The translations under genes and the position numbers were made by a program. Positions 52,222 through 60,670 of a stretch of DNA of 64,000 nucleotides are shown in pieces. The stretch is from JAANXG01 sp034520625 (GTDB lineage: Bacteria; Pseudomonadota; Gammaproteobacteria; Arenicellales; JAANXG01): assembly GCA_034520625.1 (NCBI GenBank), contig JAXHNI010000009.1, forward strand, positions 310,001 to 374,000, given 5' to 3'. The notes beneath the pieces were generated by a model, which worked only from the letters and a program-made list of their open reading frames with translations, had not been told where the DNA came from and ran no database searches. Each line of letters starts with the position of its first letter. Positions within the stretch are counted from its first letter, which is position 1.

Positions 52222-52635
52222 TTACGCGGAAGCGGCCTTCTTCGCGGCGGCTTCGGCCTTCTTCGTGGAAGCCTGGACCTGCTTGGTCACTTCGCCGGCT
52301 GCTTCGTTGGCCTGGGCGAATCCTTTCTCCATCCAGGACTTGTACTGCTCACCGGCTTTCTGGGCCAGCTCGACGTTCTGCTTGGCGAGGTCCATCGCCT
52401 TGCCGGCGTACTCGTCGGTCAGCTGGGCCTGCTTGGACCAGTATTCCTTCACGTCCTTGGTTTCCTGGGCCAGTTTGGCCTGGCTGACGCTGCCTTCCAC
52501 GAACAGGTTCGCGGCGGCCAGCTGGCGCTCGATCACCTCTTCGGCGATCTTGCTGTTGATTTCACCCAGGGTCTTCACCGCTTCCGCGGCGGTCTTGCCG
52601 AAATTGCTCATTGAATTGACGAAATCCTGTTGCAT
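52222..52635 (-). CDS. phaP: Phasin family protein
   Basis: Granule-surface protein of polyhydroxyalkanoate storage, 137 aa. It is amphipathic, helical and rich in Ala, Lys, Glu and Gln, with the phasin-like SNFGKTAAEAVKTLGEINSKIAEEVIERQLAAANLFVEG and SWMEKGFAQANEAAGEVTKQVQ. The tail TKKAEAAAKKAASA is alanine-lysine-rich. The gene is first transcribed from a good sigma-70 promoter (52713-52741) overlapped by a TGCA-rich box, and ends in an intrinsic terminator, so it is a single-gene unit, as expected for an abundant phasin under PhaR control. Confidence 0.9.
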   Translation of the reverse strand: MQQDFVNSMSNFGKTAAEAVKTLGEINSKIAEEVIERQLAAANLFVEGSVSQAKLAQETKDVKEYWSKQAQLTDEYAGKAMDLAKQNVELAQKAGEQYKSWMEKGFAQANEAAGEVTKQVQASTKKAEAAAKKAASA

Positions 52636-52690
52636 GCTCGTATCACCTTGAATCTGTTCGGTTAATGGTCCGGTGCAGCCGTTTTGTTGC

Positions 52691-52715
52691 GCTGCACCAA
52701 TTGATGCAGTGCAGC
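52691..52715. promoter_or_regulatory. Candidate PhaR operator at phaP
   Basis: A TGCA-rich imperfect palindrome (GCTGCACCAATTGATGCAG, then TGCAGC) overlaps the -10 of the phaP promoter and runs into the start region. TGC-rich operators are known for PhaR repressors in other PHA producers. The same TGCACTGCA/TGCAGTGCA unit recurs at two other pha promoters here. Confidence 0.65.
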
Positions 52716-52741
52716 ATAGAGCCTGGGAGGCTCCCCGTCAA
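52713..52741 (-). promoter_or_regulatory. Sigma-70 promoter of phaP
   Basis: On the minus strand TTGACG (52741-52736) and TATGCT (52718-52713) are separated by exactly 17 bases. The transcript would start around 52706. Confidence 0.75.
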
Positions 52742-52827
52742 GCCTTGACTATATTAATTATTTTAAATATTAGAATTAATGCTGCTAATACTGAGGCCCC
52801 CGCCACCGGCCCATTTCCCGGCACCCA

Positions 52828-53571
52828 TCAGGACATATACATCCCGCCGTTCACCGGCAAATTGGCGCCGGTGATGTAGTCCGTCCGGTCCTCGCAGAGA
52901 AAGCCCACGGCCTGGGCGATTTCCCCGGCGGTGGCCATGCGCCGCATCGGAATGCCTCCGACGATCTGGTCCTTGATGTCTTCAGGTATCTCTTCCGTCA
53001 TGGGGGTGTCCACGTAGCCGGGGGATACCGTGTTGACGGTGATGCCCTTGCTTGCCACTTCCTGGGCGAGGGCCATGGTGAAGCCATGGACGCCGGCCTT
53101 GGCGGCGGAATAGTTGGTTTGTCCGAACTGCCCTTTCTGGCCGTTGACCGAGGAAATGTTGACGATACGACCGAAGCCGTTTTCGAGCATATTGTTGATC
53201 ACGTTGCGGGTCACGTTGAAAACGCTGTCGAGGTTGGTATTGATCACCGCCTTCCAGTCCTCCGGCGTCATCTTCCGCAGCGTCTTGTCCCGCGTGATGC
53301 CGGCGCAGTTCACCAGGATCTCGATGAGGCCGTGCCTCTCTTCAACGCTCCGAATCATGGTGGCGCTGGACTCGAAATCCGAAACGTCTCCCGGGACCAC
53401 GTCGACTTCGTGACCGTCGGTGCGCATGCTTTCCCTCCATGCCCCGGCCTGTTCGGCTTCGTTCGGTAGATGACCCGCCACGACGGCCCGGCCCTGGCGG
53501 CACAGCTCGCGGCACACGTCCGTGCCGATTCCCCCGATGCCCCCCGTAACCAGGGCGACTCGCTTAGTCAT
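52828..53571 (-). CDS. phaB: Acetoacetyl-CoA reductase (first phaB copy)
   Basis: NADPH-dependent SDR reducing acetoacetyl-CoA to (R)-3-hydroxybutyryl-CoA for PHA synthesis, 247 aa. The cofactor motif is VALVTGGIGGIGTDV, then ILVNCAGITRDKTLRKM (typical of PhaB), NISSVNGQKGQFGQTNYSAAKAGVHGF with the Ser-Tyr-Lys triad, and VNTVSPGYVDTPM. The end AANLPVNGGMYMS is close to known PhaB termini. It is one of two phaB genes in this cluster, the other being at 54258. Its own promoter (53633-53662) is followed by a TGCA box, so expression is likely under PhaR. Confidence 0.92.
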   Translation of the reverse strand: MTKRVALVTGGIGGIGTDVCRELCRQGRAVVAGHLPNEAEQAGAWRESMRTDGHEVDVVPGDVSDFESSATMIRSVEERHGLIEILVNCAGITRDKTLRKMTPEDWKAVINTNLDSVFNVTRNVINNMLENGFGRIVNISSVNGQKGQFGQTNYSAAKAGVHGFTMALAQEVASKGITVNTVSPGYVDTPMTEEIPEDIKDQIVGGIPMRRMATAGEIAQAVGFLCEDRTDYITGANLPVNGGMYMS

Positions 53572-53608
53572 ATGAGTATTCCTCGCCTACTTCAAATGAA
53601 TTGTAATT

Positions 53609-53632
53609 GTGCAGTGCATTAATGCAGTGCGC
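53609..53632. promoter_or_regulatory. Candidate PhaR operator at the first phaB
   Basis: GTGCAGTGCATTAATGCAGT (and GCGC) is a near-palindrome made of two TGCAGTGC units. It lies between the -10 and the phaB start, where binding would block transcription. Confidence 0.65.
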
Positions 53633-53662
53633 AAAATAGTGCAGGACTCGTTGAATTGTCAA
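53633..53662 (-). promoter_or_regulatory. Sigma-70 promoter of the first phaB
   Basis: On the minus strand a perfect TTGACA (53662-53657) is followed 18 bases later by TATTTT (53638-53633). It lies just beyond the phaR stop. Confidence 0.7.
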
Positions 53663-53719
53663 CTGAAGGGGCAGGGGTGCAGCGGGCCGGGCGCCGGGAT
53701 AAGGCGGCCGGGAATGGGG

Positions 53720-54205
53720 CTAAGTGTCTGTTTTATCTTTGTCTTTCTCCGGCTTGCTCCCGGTCGCGGCCTGGAAAAACTGATTCTGGATGTCCTGCCA
53801 GATCTCGAGGTTACGCTGGGTCAACTCCGACATGGTGTTGACGGGATTGTGCTGCATCGCGTCACGAACCTGGTCCTGGAAGTTCTTCTGCTGATGCTCG
53901 AACAGGCTCAGACTCTGTTCCAGGTAACTGGTCAGCGCGTCCTGTACGGAGCCACCGTAGAACCGGATGATGCGGGTCAGAATGTCCGTGGTGAACACCG
54001 GATTCCCGCCGTTTTCCTGGTCGGAAATGATCTGCAGCAGGATCATCCGGGTGATGTCCTCCCCGGAGCTGGCATCCTTCACTTCGAACTGCTCGCCCGC
54101 CTCCGTCAGCTTCTGCAGATCCGCCAGGGTGATATATCGGCTCTGCTCGGTATCGTACAGGCGCCGGTTCGGGTACTTCTTGATGATGCGCGGATTAGCA
54201 GCCAC
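53720..54205 (-). CDS. phaR: Polyhydroxyalkanoate synthesis repressor PhaR
   Basis: DNA- and polymer-binding repressor of PHA genes, 161 aa. The N-terminal PHB_acc_N-type DNA-binding part reads RIIKKYPNRRLYDTEQSRYI, followed by the first PHB/PHA accumulation regulator domain (LTEAGEQFEVKDASSGEDITR). Then ILLQIISDQENGG leads to the phasin-like C-terminus FEHQQKNFQDQVRDAM. GTG 54205 has AGGTGA upstream; GTG 54214 would add three residues. PhaR of other bacteria releases TGC-rich operators when granules form; matching boxes are at three promoters in this locus. It lies between the two phaB genes. Confidence 0.95.
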   Translation of the reverse strand: MAANPRIIKKYPNRRLYDTEQSRYITLADLQKLTEAGEQFEVKDASSGEDITRMILLQIISDQENGGNPVFTTDILTRIIRFYGGSVQDALTSYLEQSLSLFEHQQKNFQDQVRDAMQHNPVNTMSELTQRNLEIWQDIQNQFFQAATGSKPEKDKDKTDT

Positions 54206-54257
54206 TGATTTCACCTGTGTTGGTCGATGGATTGGGGCCGGGATGTGATGTGCCGCA

Positions 54258-54980
54258 TCAATACATGTGCTGGCCGCCGTTGATCGACATGGTGGAACCC
54301 GTAATGAATCCCGCGTCGTCGGCCACCAGGAATACGACGCCCCGTGCGATCTCGTGCGCTTGGCCGAGCCGGCCCACCGGGATGCGCTCGACGATCTTGT
54401 CCAATACCTTTTCCGGCACCGCGCGCACCATGTCCGTGGCGATGTAGCCCGGCGCAATGGCGTTCACGGTGATGCCCTTGGCCGCGCCTTCCTGGGCCAG
54501 GGCTTTGGTGAAGCCGTGGATGCCGGACTTGGCGGCGGCGTAGTTCACCTGGCCGTACTGGCCCGCCTGGCCGTTGATGGAGCCAATGTTCACGATCCGG
54601 CCGAAACCGCGCTCCCGCATCCCGCCTATCACGGCGTGGCACATGTTGAAACAGGAGCTCAGGTTGGTCTGGATGACGTCATTCCATTGCTGGAAGTCCA
54701 TCTTGTGCATGGTGGCGTCGCGGGTGATGCCGGCGTTGTTCACCAGCACTTCCACGGGCCCGTATTCGGACTCGATGCGCTCCATCGCCGCCGCACAGCT
54801 CTGGAAGTCGCTGACGTCGAATTTCTCCACCGCGATGCCGGTGCGGCTATTGAACTCCTCCGCGGCCTTGTCATTGCCGGCGTAGTTGGCTACCACCTTG
54901 TAACCGGAATCCTTGAGTGCGATGGAAATCGCCTCGCCGATGCCGCGCGTGCCCCCGGTGACTACGGCTAGCCTGCTCAT
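54258..54980 (-). CDS. phaB: Acetoacetyl-CoA reductase (second phaB copy)
   Basis: Second NADPH-dependent acetoacetyl-CoA reductase of the cluster, 240 aa from ATG 54980 (GGGGAG upstream). Motifs: LAVVTGGTRGIGEAIS, VLVNNAGITRDATMHKM, NIGSINGQAGQYGQVNYAAAKSGIHGFTKALAQEG and VNAIAPGYIATDM. The end ITGSTMSINGGQHMY is the classical PhaB terminus. It follows phaA directly and probably shares its transcript, the usual phaA-phaB arrangement, making it the main reductase. The first copy (52828) differs in its Ser/Gly context (NISS versus NIGS) and may be specialised. Both use the same triad. Confidence 0.94.
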   Translation of the reverse strand: MSRLAVVTGGTRGIGEAISIALKDSGYKVVANYAGNDKAAEEFNSRTGIAVEKFDVSDFQSCAAAMERIESEYGPVEVLVNNAGITRDATMHKMDFQQWNDVIQTNLSSCFNMCHAVIGGMRERGFGRIVNIGSINGQAGQYGQVNYAAAKSGIHGFTKALAQEGAAKGITVNAIAPGYIATDMVRAVPEKVLDKIVERIPVGRLGQAHEIARGVVFLVADDAGFITGSTMSINGGQHMY

Positions 54981-55011
54981 TGGAATCTCCCCTCTGGTTG
55001 ATTGAATTCGA

Positions 55012-56193
55012 TTATCGCTCAACTGCCAGGGCCACGCCCTGTCCCCCGCCGATGCACAGCGTCGCCAGCCCCTTGTGGGCGTCGCGGCGCTGCATCTCGT
55101 GCAGCAGGGTTACCAGTATGCGCGCCCCCGATGCGCCGATCGGATGACCCAGCGCAATGGCGCCGCCGTTCACGTTGACCTTCGACGTGTCCCACTCGAG
55201 GTCGTAGTTCACGGACATGGATTGTGCAGCGAATGCTTCGTTGGATTCAATCAGATCCAGATCGTTCACGGTCCAGCCCGCCTTCTCCAGGCATTTGCGC
55301 GACGCCGGGATGGGGCCCGTGCCCATGATAGCCGGATCGACGCCAGCGCTGCTGTAGGCGTGGATGCGGGCGATGGGGGTCAGGCCGAGGTCCGAGGCCA
55401 TGGTCTCGGTCATCACCACCACGCCGGCCGCGCCGTCGTTGATGCCCGAGGCGTTGCCTGCGGTGACGGTGCCGTCCTTATCGAACGCTGGGCGCAGACC
55501 GCTCAGGCCCTCGGCGGTGGTCCCGTGGCGCGGAAACTCGTCCTTGTCCACCACCAGCGGATCACCCTTGCGCTGGGGCACCTCGATGGGCACGATCTCC
55601 TCGTCGAAACGTCCCGCTTTCTGCGCGGCTTCCGCTTTCTGCTGCGAGGCCGCCGCGAACTCGTCCTGGGTCTTGCGATCGAAGCCGTACTTCCTGGCGA
55701 TGTTCTCCGCGGTATTGCCCATGTGGTACTGGTTGAAGGCATCCCACAGCCCGTCGAGGATCATGCTGTCGACCAGCTTCCAATCCCCCATCTTCTGCCC
55801 GGCCCGGGATTTGGGCAGGACATGCGGGGACAGGCTCATGCTCTCCTGGCCGCCGGCGATCACGATATCCGCGTCCCCGCACCTGATGGCCTGGGCCGCC
55901 AGGGAGACCGCCTTCAGGCCGCTGCCGCAGACCTTGTTGATGGTCATGGCCGGGCAGGTGTCCGGCAGGCCGGCTTCTATCGCGGCCTGCCGCGCGGGAT
56001 TCTGTCCCGCGCCGGCGGTGAGCACCTGGCCCAGTATCACCTCGTCGATCTGCTCCGGCTTCAGCCCGGAACGCTTGAGCAGGTCCTGGATCACGCGCGC
56101 GCCCAGGATGTGGGCCGCCAACTGGGACAGGCCGCCGCCGAAATTACCCACCGGAGTGCGCCCCGCGGCGACAATGACAATATTTTCTGACAT
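55012..56193 (-). CDS. phaA: Acetyl-CoA acetyltransferase (beta-ketothiolase)
   Basis: Condenses two acetyl-CoA to acetoacetyl-CoA, the first PHA step; with propionyl-CoA it can form beta-ketovaleryl-CoA. The 393 aa length equals that of classical PhaA (393). The nucleophile Cys is in MTINKVCGSGLKAV, with HMGNTAENIA, GNASGINDGAAGVV, the NEAFAAQ loop, and the final GGGQGVA catalytic-Cys region (TLCIGGGQGVALAVE). ATG 56193 is chosen; nine more in-frame codons lie upstream without a better ribosome site. phaB follows downstream, and phaE-phaC is divergent across a shared regulatory region. Confidence 0.97.
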   Translation of the reverse strand: MSENIVIVAAGRTPVGNFGGGLSQLAAHILGARVIQDLLKRSGLKPEQIDEVILGQVLTAGAGQNPARQAAIEAGLPDTCPAMTINKVCGSGLKAVSLAAQAIRCGDADIVIAGGQESMSLSPHVLPKSRAGQKMGDWKLVDSMILDGLWDAFNQYHMGNTAENIARKYGFDRKTQDEFAAASQQKAEAAQKAGRFDEEIVPIEVPQRKGDPLVVDKDEFPRHGTTAEGLSGLRPAFDKDGTVTAGNASGINDGAAGVVVMTETMASDLGLTPIARIHAYSSAGVDPAIMGTGPIPASRKCLEKAGWTVNDLDLIESNEAFAAQSMSVNYDLEWDTSKVNVNGGAIALGHPIGASGARILVTLLHEMQRRDAHKGLATLCIGGGQGVALAVER

Positions 56194-56258
56194 AGTTGCT
56201 CTGATCTCCCGCCGCGCCATTCGCGCGGCTTGGCTTTTGAATTCAATGAGATACCATC

Positions 56259-56288
56259 ATTCTAAAGTATGATGCTGCACTGCACCAA
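56259..56288 (-). promoter_or_regulatory. Candidate phaA promoter with TGCA box
   Basis: On the minus strand TTGGTG (56288-56283) and TAGAAT (56264-56259) are 18 bases apart. The TGCA box TGCTGCACTGCACCA at 56273-56287 covers the -35 and spacer. The 131-base gap between phaA and phaE should also hold the phaE promoter, which I could not fix. Confidence 0.6.
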
Positions 56289-56324
56289 CAGTTCCCGACC
56301 CACGGCCGGACGGCGGGCCGCCCC

Positions 56325-57314
56325 ATGACGGATTCGCGATGGGTCGAAGAGTGGCTGCAGGCCTGGCGGTCTTTCCCCGATGCCGGGGACGCCAACCCCT
56401 GGACCGCCATGCTGGATCATTTTACGCACAGTCATCCAGCGGCGTCCCACCAGTCTTTCAGCGACGCGCTGGACCGGATCTCCGGTCAGAGCCGCGCCTT
56501 CTTCGACCTGGGTCGGACGCTGGCCACCAACGATGGCGAGGGCTGGCAGGCGTCGGTTTTCAAGTATCTCGACGAGATGGCCGAGCGGATGCGCGATCCG
56601 GAGGCCGCGGCGCAGGCGTTCGGCGGCGCTTCCCCCTTGGGTTACTGGCAGCAGTTCGCGGGCCACGGAGCTGATTCCACCGGCGACCCGCAGTCCCTCA
56701 TGGCCTGGTTCGACAAGCTCATGCGTATTCCCGGTATCGGCTATACCCGCGAGCACCAGGAGTCGCTCCAGGAACTGTCGCGCCTGTGGCTGAACTATGA
56801 ACAGGCCTACGGTGAGTATGCCAATTATTGTGCGGAGACCGTCCGCTTGACGGTGGAACGCCTGAGGGAGCACCTCACCCGCGAGTTCGAGGGCGGAGGC
56901 GGCCCGGCCTCGATTCGCGCTTTGTACGACATCTGGGTGGACGCCGGGGAACAAGTGTACGCCGAGCGTGTGGCGGCACAGGAGTATATGCGGCTTCACG
57001 GCCGCATGGTGAACGCATTGATGGCGTATCGCCGGCGCGCGGCGAAACTCGTCGACCGGTGGGCCACCATCGCGAACCTGCCGACCCGCGAAGAGGTGGA
57101 CGCGCTGCATCGCAAGCTGAAGGAGACCCGGGACGCGCTGCGCGACCTCGAAACCCGAGGGGAGCCGTCGCCGGAAGCGAGGCGCAGGAAAAAAGCCGGC
57201 GGGAAGAAGGCCGCCGGGAAGAAGACAGCCGGGAAGAAGACAGCCGGGAAGAAGACAGCCGGGAAGAAGACAGCCGGGAAGAAGACAGCAAAGAAGACAG
57301 GGGCAAAACATTGA
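56325..57314 (+). CDS. phaE: Class III PHA synthase subunit PhaE
   Basis: Regulatory/structural subunit of class III PHA synthase, 329 aa. The N-terminal 290 residues follow PhaE (MTDSRWVEEWLQAWRSFP..., the PGIGYTREHQESLQEL and LRLHGRMVNALMAYRRRAAKLVDRWATI-like helical parts). From about residue 288 the tail is lysine-rich: an AGGKK unit, then five AGKKT units (57213-57287) and AKKTGAKH. Such basic repeats recall the DNA-binding tails of histone H1-like proteins and PhaM. It overlaps phaC by four bases (ATTGA), so the two subunits are made together. The tail repeat is described separately. Confidence 0.92.
   Translation: MTDSRWVEEWLQAWRSFPDAGDANPWTAMLDHFTHSHPAASHQSFSDALDRISGQSRAFFDLGRTLATNDGEGWQASVFKYLDEMAERMRDPEAAAQAFGGASPLGYWQQFAGHGADSTGDPQSLMAWFDKLMRIPGIGYTREHQESLQELSRLWLNYEQAYGEYANYCAETVRLTVERLREHLTREFEGGGGPASIRALYDIWVDAGEQVYAERVAAQEYMRLHGRMVNALMAYRRRAAKLVDRWATIANLPTREEVDALHRKLKETRDALRDLETRGEPSPEARRRKKAGGKKAAGKKTAGKKTAGKKTAGKKTAGKKTAKKTGAKH
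57213..57287 (+). repeat. Tandem 15-base repeats in the phaE tail
   Basis: Five copies of GCCGGGAAGAAGACA encode AGKKT units. A related imperfect unit (57198-57212) precedes them and AAGAAGACA follows. Perfect short tandem repeats can slip, so copy number may vary between strains without breaking the frame (15 is divisible by 3). Confidence 0.9.
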
Positions 57315-58381
57315 ACGACGCCTCGCACAGCCACGATACCTTGAGCCTGGAGCTGAGCGAGTACGCCCGCAAGCTCGCCGCCGGGTTCGATACCCTGAAG
57401 AATATGCCGCCGCTGGAATCCGGGGTCACGCCCCGTGATGCCGTGCATTCCGAGGACAAAGTGACGCTTTATCACTACAAGTCACCCGCCGGAAGTCGGT
57501 CCGCCGGCGCGGCGCCGGTGCTCATCGTGTACGCCCTGGTGAACCGGCCCTACATGCTGGACCTGCAGGAAAACCGGTCCCTGATCCGGTCGCTGCTGGA
57601 CAAGGGTCTGGATGTCTATCTGGTCGACTGGGGTTACCCGGACCGCTCCGACCGCTACCTGGCCATGGACGACTACATCAACGGCTATCTGGACCGCTGC
57701 GTCGACGTCGTGCTTCAGCGGCATCACGTGGACAGCCTGAACCTGCTCGGCGTGTGCCAGGGCGGCTCGTTCAGCCTGTGCTACGCTGCCCTTCACCCGG
57801 ACAGGGTCGCCAACCTGATCACCATGGTGACGCCGGTGGATTTTCACACCTCCGACAACCTCCTCAGCCACTGGACCCGCGAGGTGGATGTCGACCTGCT
57901 GGTGGACACCCTGGGCAATGTGCCCGGAGAGCTGTTGAACTGGACATTCCTGACGCTGAAGCCTTACCGGCTCATGGGACAGAAATACGTTGACATGATC
58001 AATGCTCTGGCGGACGAGAGTACCGCCCGGACCGCCATGCTGATGGAAAAATGGATATTCGACAGTCCGGACCAGGCCGGAGAAACGTTCCGGGAGTTCG
58101 TCAAGATCTTCTTTCAGGGCAACGGCTTCGTGGAGGGAACGGCCCGCGTCGGAGGCACGGCGGTGAAGCTGGCCAACCTCACCATGCCTGTTCTGAACAT
58201 TTACGCTACCGGCGACCACCTTGTGCCCCCGGATGCCTCCCGGGCTTTGCGCGGCCTGGTCGCTACCGACGACTACACGGAGCTTCCTTTTGCCGGTGGG
58301 CATATCGGTATCTATGTCAGCGGCAAGTCCCGTAAGACCGTGCCGCCGGCGATCGCGGAGTGGCTGTCGGCACGCGCTTGA
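57311..58381 (+). CDS. phaC: Class III PHA synthase catalytic subunit PhaC
   Basis: Polymerises 3-hydroxyacyl-CoA into polyhydroxyalkanoate at the granule surface, with PhaE. The 356 aa product is typical of class III enzymes (about 355). The lipase-like box LGVCQGGSF gives Cys149, ATGDHLVPP gives Asp302 and FAGGHIGIY gives His331; these three positions equal the catalytic triad numbering of Allochromatium vinosum PhaC. Other landmarks are YALVNRPYMLDLQENRSL and VYLVDWGYPDRSDR. The TTG start at 57311 (MNDASHSHDT) overlaps the phaE stop, with AGGGG nine bases upstream. It ends 106 bases before the mutase gene, which could be co-transcribed. Confidence 0.97.
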   Translation: MNDASHSHDTLSLELSEYARKLAAGFDTLKNMPPLESGVTPRDAVHSEDKVTLYHYKSPAGSRSAGAAPVLIVYALVNRPYMLDLQENRSLIRSLLDKGLDVYLVDWGYPDRSDRYLAMDDYINGYLDRCVDVVLQRHHVDSLNLLGVCQGGSFSLCYAALHPDRVANLITMVTPVDFHTSDNLLSHWTREVDVDLLVDTLGNVPGELLNWTFLTLKPYRLMGQKYVDMINALADESTARTAMLMEKWIFDSPDQAGETFREFVKIFFQGNGFVEGTARVGGTAVKLANLTMPVLNIYATGDHLVPPDASRALRGLVATDDYTELPFAGGHIGIYVSGKSRKTVPPAIAEWLSARA

Positions 58382-58487
58382 CGCCGCGTCAAGCCGCAGC
58401 GCTGGGCAGCATATATAATGTTAACGCCGATGTGGGGCGGTGCAGCCCGACCCACCATCATTCACGTATTGTCGGAGGTCCGGGTGT

Positions 58488-60635
58488 ATGGCCAGCGATG
58501 AACACACGATCGAGCAGTGGTGCCGGCTCGCGGAGCAGGAGCTGCGCGGCAAGTCTCTCGAGGACATCGTCTGGAACACCCCCGAGGGGATAGACGTCAA
58601 GCCGCTGTACACGGCGGACGACCTCGCGAACCTCGAGCACCTGGATACGTTCCCGGGTCTGCCGCCGTACACGCGCGGCCCCCGGGCCACCATGTATGCC
58701 GGGCGGCCCTGGACCGTGCGCCAGTACTCGGGATTCTCCACCGCGGAGGAATCCAACGCCTTCTACCGGCGGAATCTCGAGGCGGGCCAGACCGGCCTGT
58801 CGGTGGCCTTCGACCTCGCCACCCACCGCGGCTACGACTCGGACCATCCGCGGGTGGCCGGGGACGTCGGCAAAGCCGGTGTGGCGATAGATTCCGTGGA
58901 GGACATGAAAATCCTGTTCGACGGGATTCCCCTCGACCGGATGTCCGTGTCAATGACCATGAACGGCGCCGTGCTGCCGGTGATGGCCATGTATATCGTG
59001 GCGGCCGAGGAGCAGGGCGTGTCGACGGACCAGCTTTCCGGCACGCTGCAGAACGATATCCTGAAGGAATTCATGGTGCGCAACACCTATATCTATCCGC
59101 CGGAGCCGTCCATGGGAATCGTGGCCGATATCATCGGCTACACGGCGGAGCATATGCCGCGCTACAACTCGGTCTCGATATCGGGCTATCATATGCAGGA
59201 GGCCGGGGCCACCTGTGTGCAGGAACTGGCGTTCACCCTCGCCGACGGCCTGGAGTACGTACGCGCCGCCATGGACTCGGGCATGGAGGTGGACCGGTTC
59301 GCGCCGCGCCTGTCGTTCTTTTTCGGCATCGGCATGAACTTCTTCATGGAGGTGGCAAAACTGCGCGCCGCCCGCCTGCTCTGGTCGCGGCTGATGGAAA
59401 AGCACTTCCAGCCCGGAGACCCCCGCTCGACGATGCTGCGCACCCACTGCCAGACCTCCGGGGTGAGTCTGACCAGCAAGGACCCCTACAACAACATCAT
59501 TCGCACCACTGTTGAAGCCATGGCCGCCGTCCTCGGCGGGACCCAGTCCCTGCACACCAACTCCTTCGACGAGGCCTTGGCCCTGCCCACGGAGTTCTCC
59601 GCCCAGATCGCGCGCAATACCCAGCTTGTTCTGCAGGAGGAAACCGGCATTACTCAAGTCGTGGATCCACTGGGCGGGTCTTATTACATCGAGTCCCTGA
59701 CCCACGCCCTGGCAACCCATGCGCAGGCGCTGATTGACGAAGTGGAGGAGCTGGGCGGCATGACCAAAGCCGTGGAATCGGGCATGCCCAAGCTGCGCAT
59801 CGAGCAGTCCGCGGCGATCCGCCAGGCGCGCATAGACCGCGGCGAGGAAGTGATCGTCGGCGTCAACAAGTATGCCGGCGATCAGCAGGCCGACGTGGAG
59901 ATTCTGGACATCGACACGTCGACGGTGAGGGACACGCAGATCAGGCGCCTAGAAAACGTACGGTCCGGCCGTGACGCCGCTGCCTGCCGCGATGCGCTGG
60001 AAGCGCTGTCGGCGGCGGCCGGAAGCTCCGGCAACCTGCTCGCCGCGGCGGTGGAGGCCGCCCGCGCCCGGGCGACCGTGGGCGAGATCTCTGATGCGCT
60101 CGAAAAGCAGTGGGGCCGGCACCGTGCCGTGAACCGATCTCTGAGCGGTGTGTACGGTGCGGCCTACAAGGACGACGAATCGTTCGAGGCCATCAAGGCG
60201 CGGGTGAACGCCTTCGCCGAAGCCCACGGCCGCCGCCCGCGCATGCTGGTAGTCAAGCTGGGTCAGGACGGCCACGACCGCGGTGCCAAGGTGATCGCGA
60301 CGGCCTTCGCGGACATCGGCTTCGACGTCGATGTAGGGCCGTTGTTCCAGACACCGGAGGAGGCGGCCCGGCAGGCGATCGAGAACGACGTGCACGTGAT
60401 CGGTGTGTCGAGCCAGGCCGCCGGCCATAAGATGCTGGTGCCGGGCATGCTCCAGAGCCTGCGCGAGCAGAACGCCGACGACATACTGGTGATATGCGGC
60501 GGCGTGATCCCGAGCCGCGATTATGATCTGCTTTACAAGGAGGGTGTCGCAGCGATCTTCGGCCCCGGGACCCACATTCCCACGGCGGCGGGAGACGTGC
60601 TGTCGCTGATCGAACATAAACGAGACGCTGCCTGA
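58488..60635 (+). CDS. scpA: Methylmalonyl-CoA mutase
   Basis: B12-dependent isomerase linking succinyl-CoA and (R)-methylmalonyl-CoA, 715 aa (E. coli ScpA 714). The TIM-barrel part has PPYTRGPRATMYAGRPWTVR, SVAFDLATHRGYDSDHPRV, GVAIDSVEDMKILF, SVSISGYHMQEAGATCVQEL and SGVSLTSKDPYNNI. The C-terminal B12-binding domain contains KLGQDGHDRGAKVIATAF with the DxHxxG cobalamin ligand. It is a single-chain (MutB-type) enzyme. ATG 58488 has GGAGG nine bases upstream. pccB follows 35 bases downstream. No MeaB chaperone or epimerase gene lies between them or elsewhere in this window. Confidence 0.97.
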   Translation: MASDEHTIEQWCRLAEQELRGKSLEDIVWNTPEGIDVKPLYTADDLANLEHLDTFPGLPPYTRGPRATMYAGRPWTVRQYSGFSTAEESNAFYRRNLEAGQTGLSVAFDLATHRGYDSDHPRVAGDVGKAGVAIDSVEDMKILFDGIPLDRMSVSMTMNGAVLPVMAMYIVAAEEQGVSTDQLSGTLQNDILKEFMVRNTYIYPPEPSMGIVADIIGYTAEHMPRYNSVSISGYHMQEAGATCVQELAFTLADGLEYVRAAMDSGMEVDRFAPRLSFFFGIGMNFFMEVAKLRAARLLWSRLMEKHFQPGDPRSTMLRTHCQTSGVSLTSKDPYNNIIRTTVEAMAAVLGGTQSLHTNSFDEALALPTEFSAQIARNTQLVLQEETGITQVVDPLGGSYYIESLTHALATHAQALIDEVEELGGMTKAVESGMPKLRIEQSAAIRQARIDRGEEVIVGVNKYAGDQQADVEILDIDTSTVRDTQIRRLENVRSGRDAAACRDALEALSAAAGSSGNLLAAAVEAARARATVGEISDALEKQWGRHRAVNRSLSGVYGAAYKDDESFEAIKARVNAFAEAHGRRPRMLVVKLGQDGHDRGAKVIATAFADIGFDVDVGPLFQTPEEAARQAIENDVHVIGVSSQAAGHKMLVPGMLQSLREQNADDILVICGGVIPSRDYDLLYKEGVAAIFGPGTHIPTAAGDVLSLIEHKRDAA

Positions 60636-60670
60636 GCCGCGGCAAGCAAGGCGGCCGACCGGGGAGAGCC

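Noticed and set aside
57181..57314. CRISPR-like short repeat array
   Set aside because: The 15-base repeats are contiguous without spacers and encode AGKKT units in the phaE tail.
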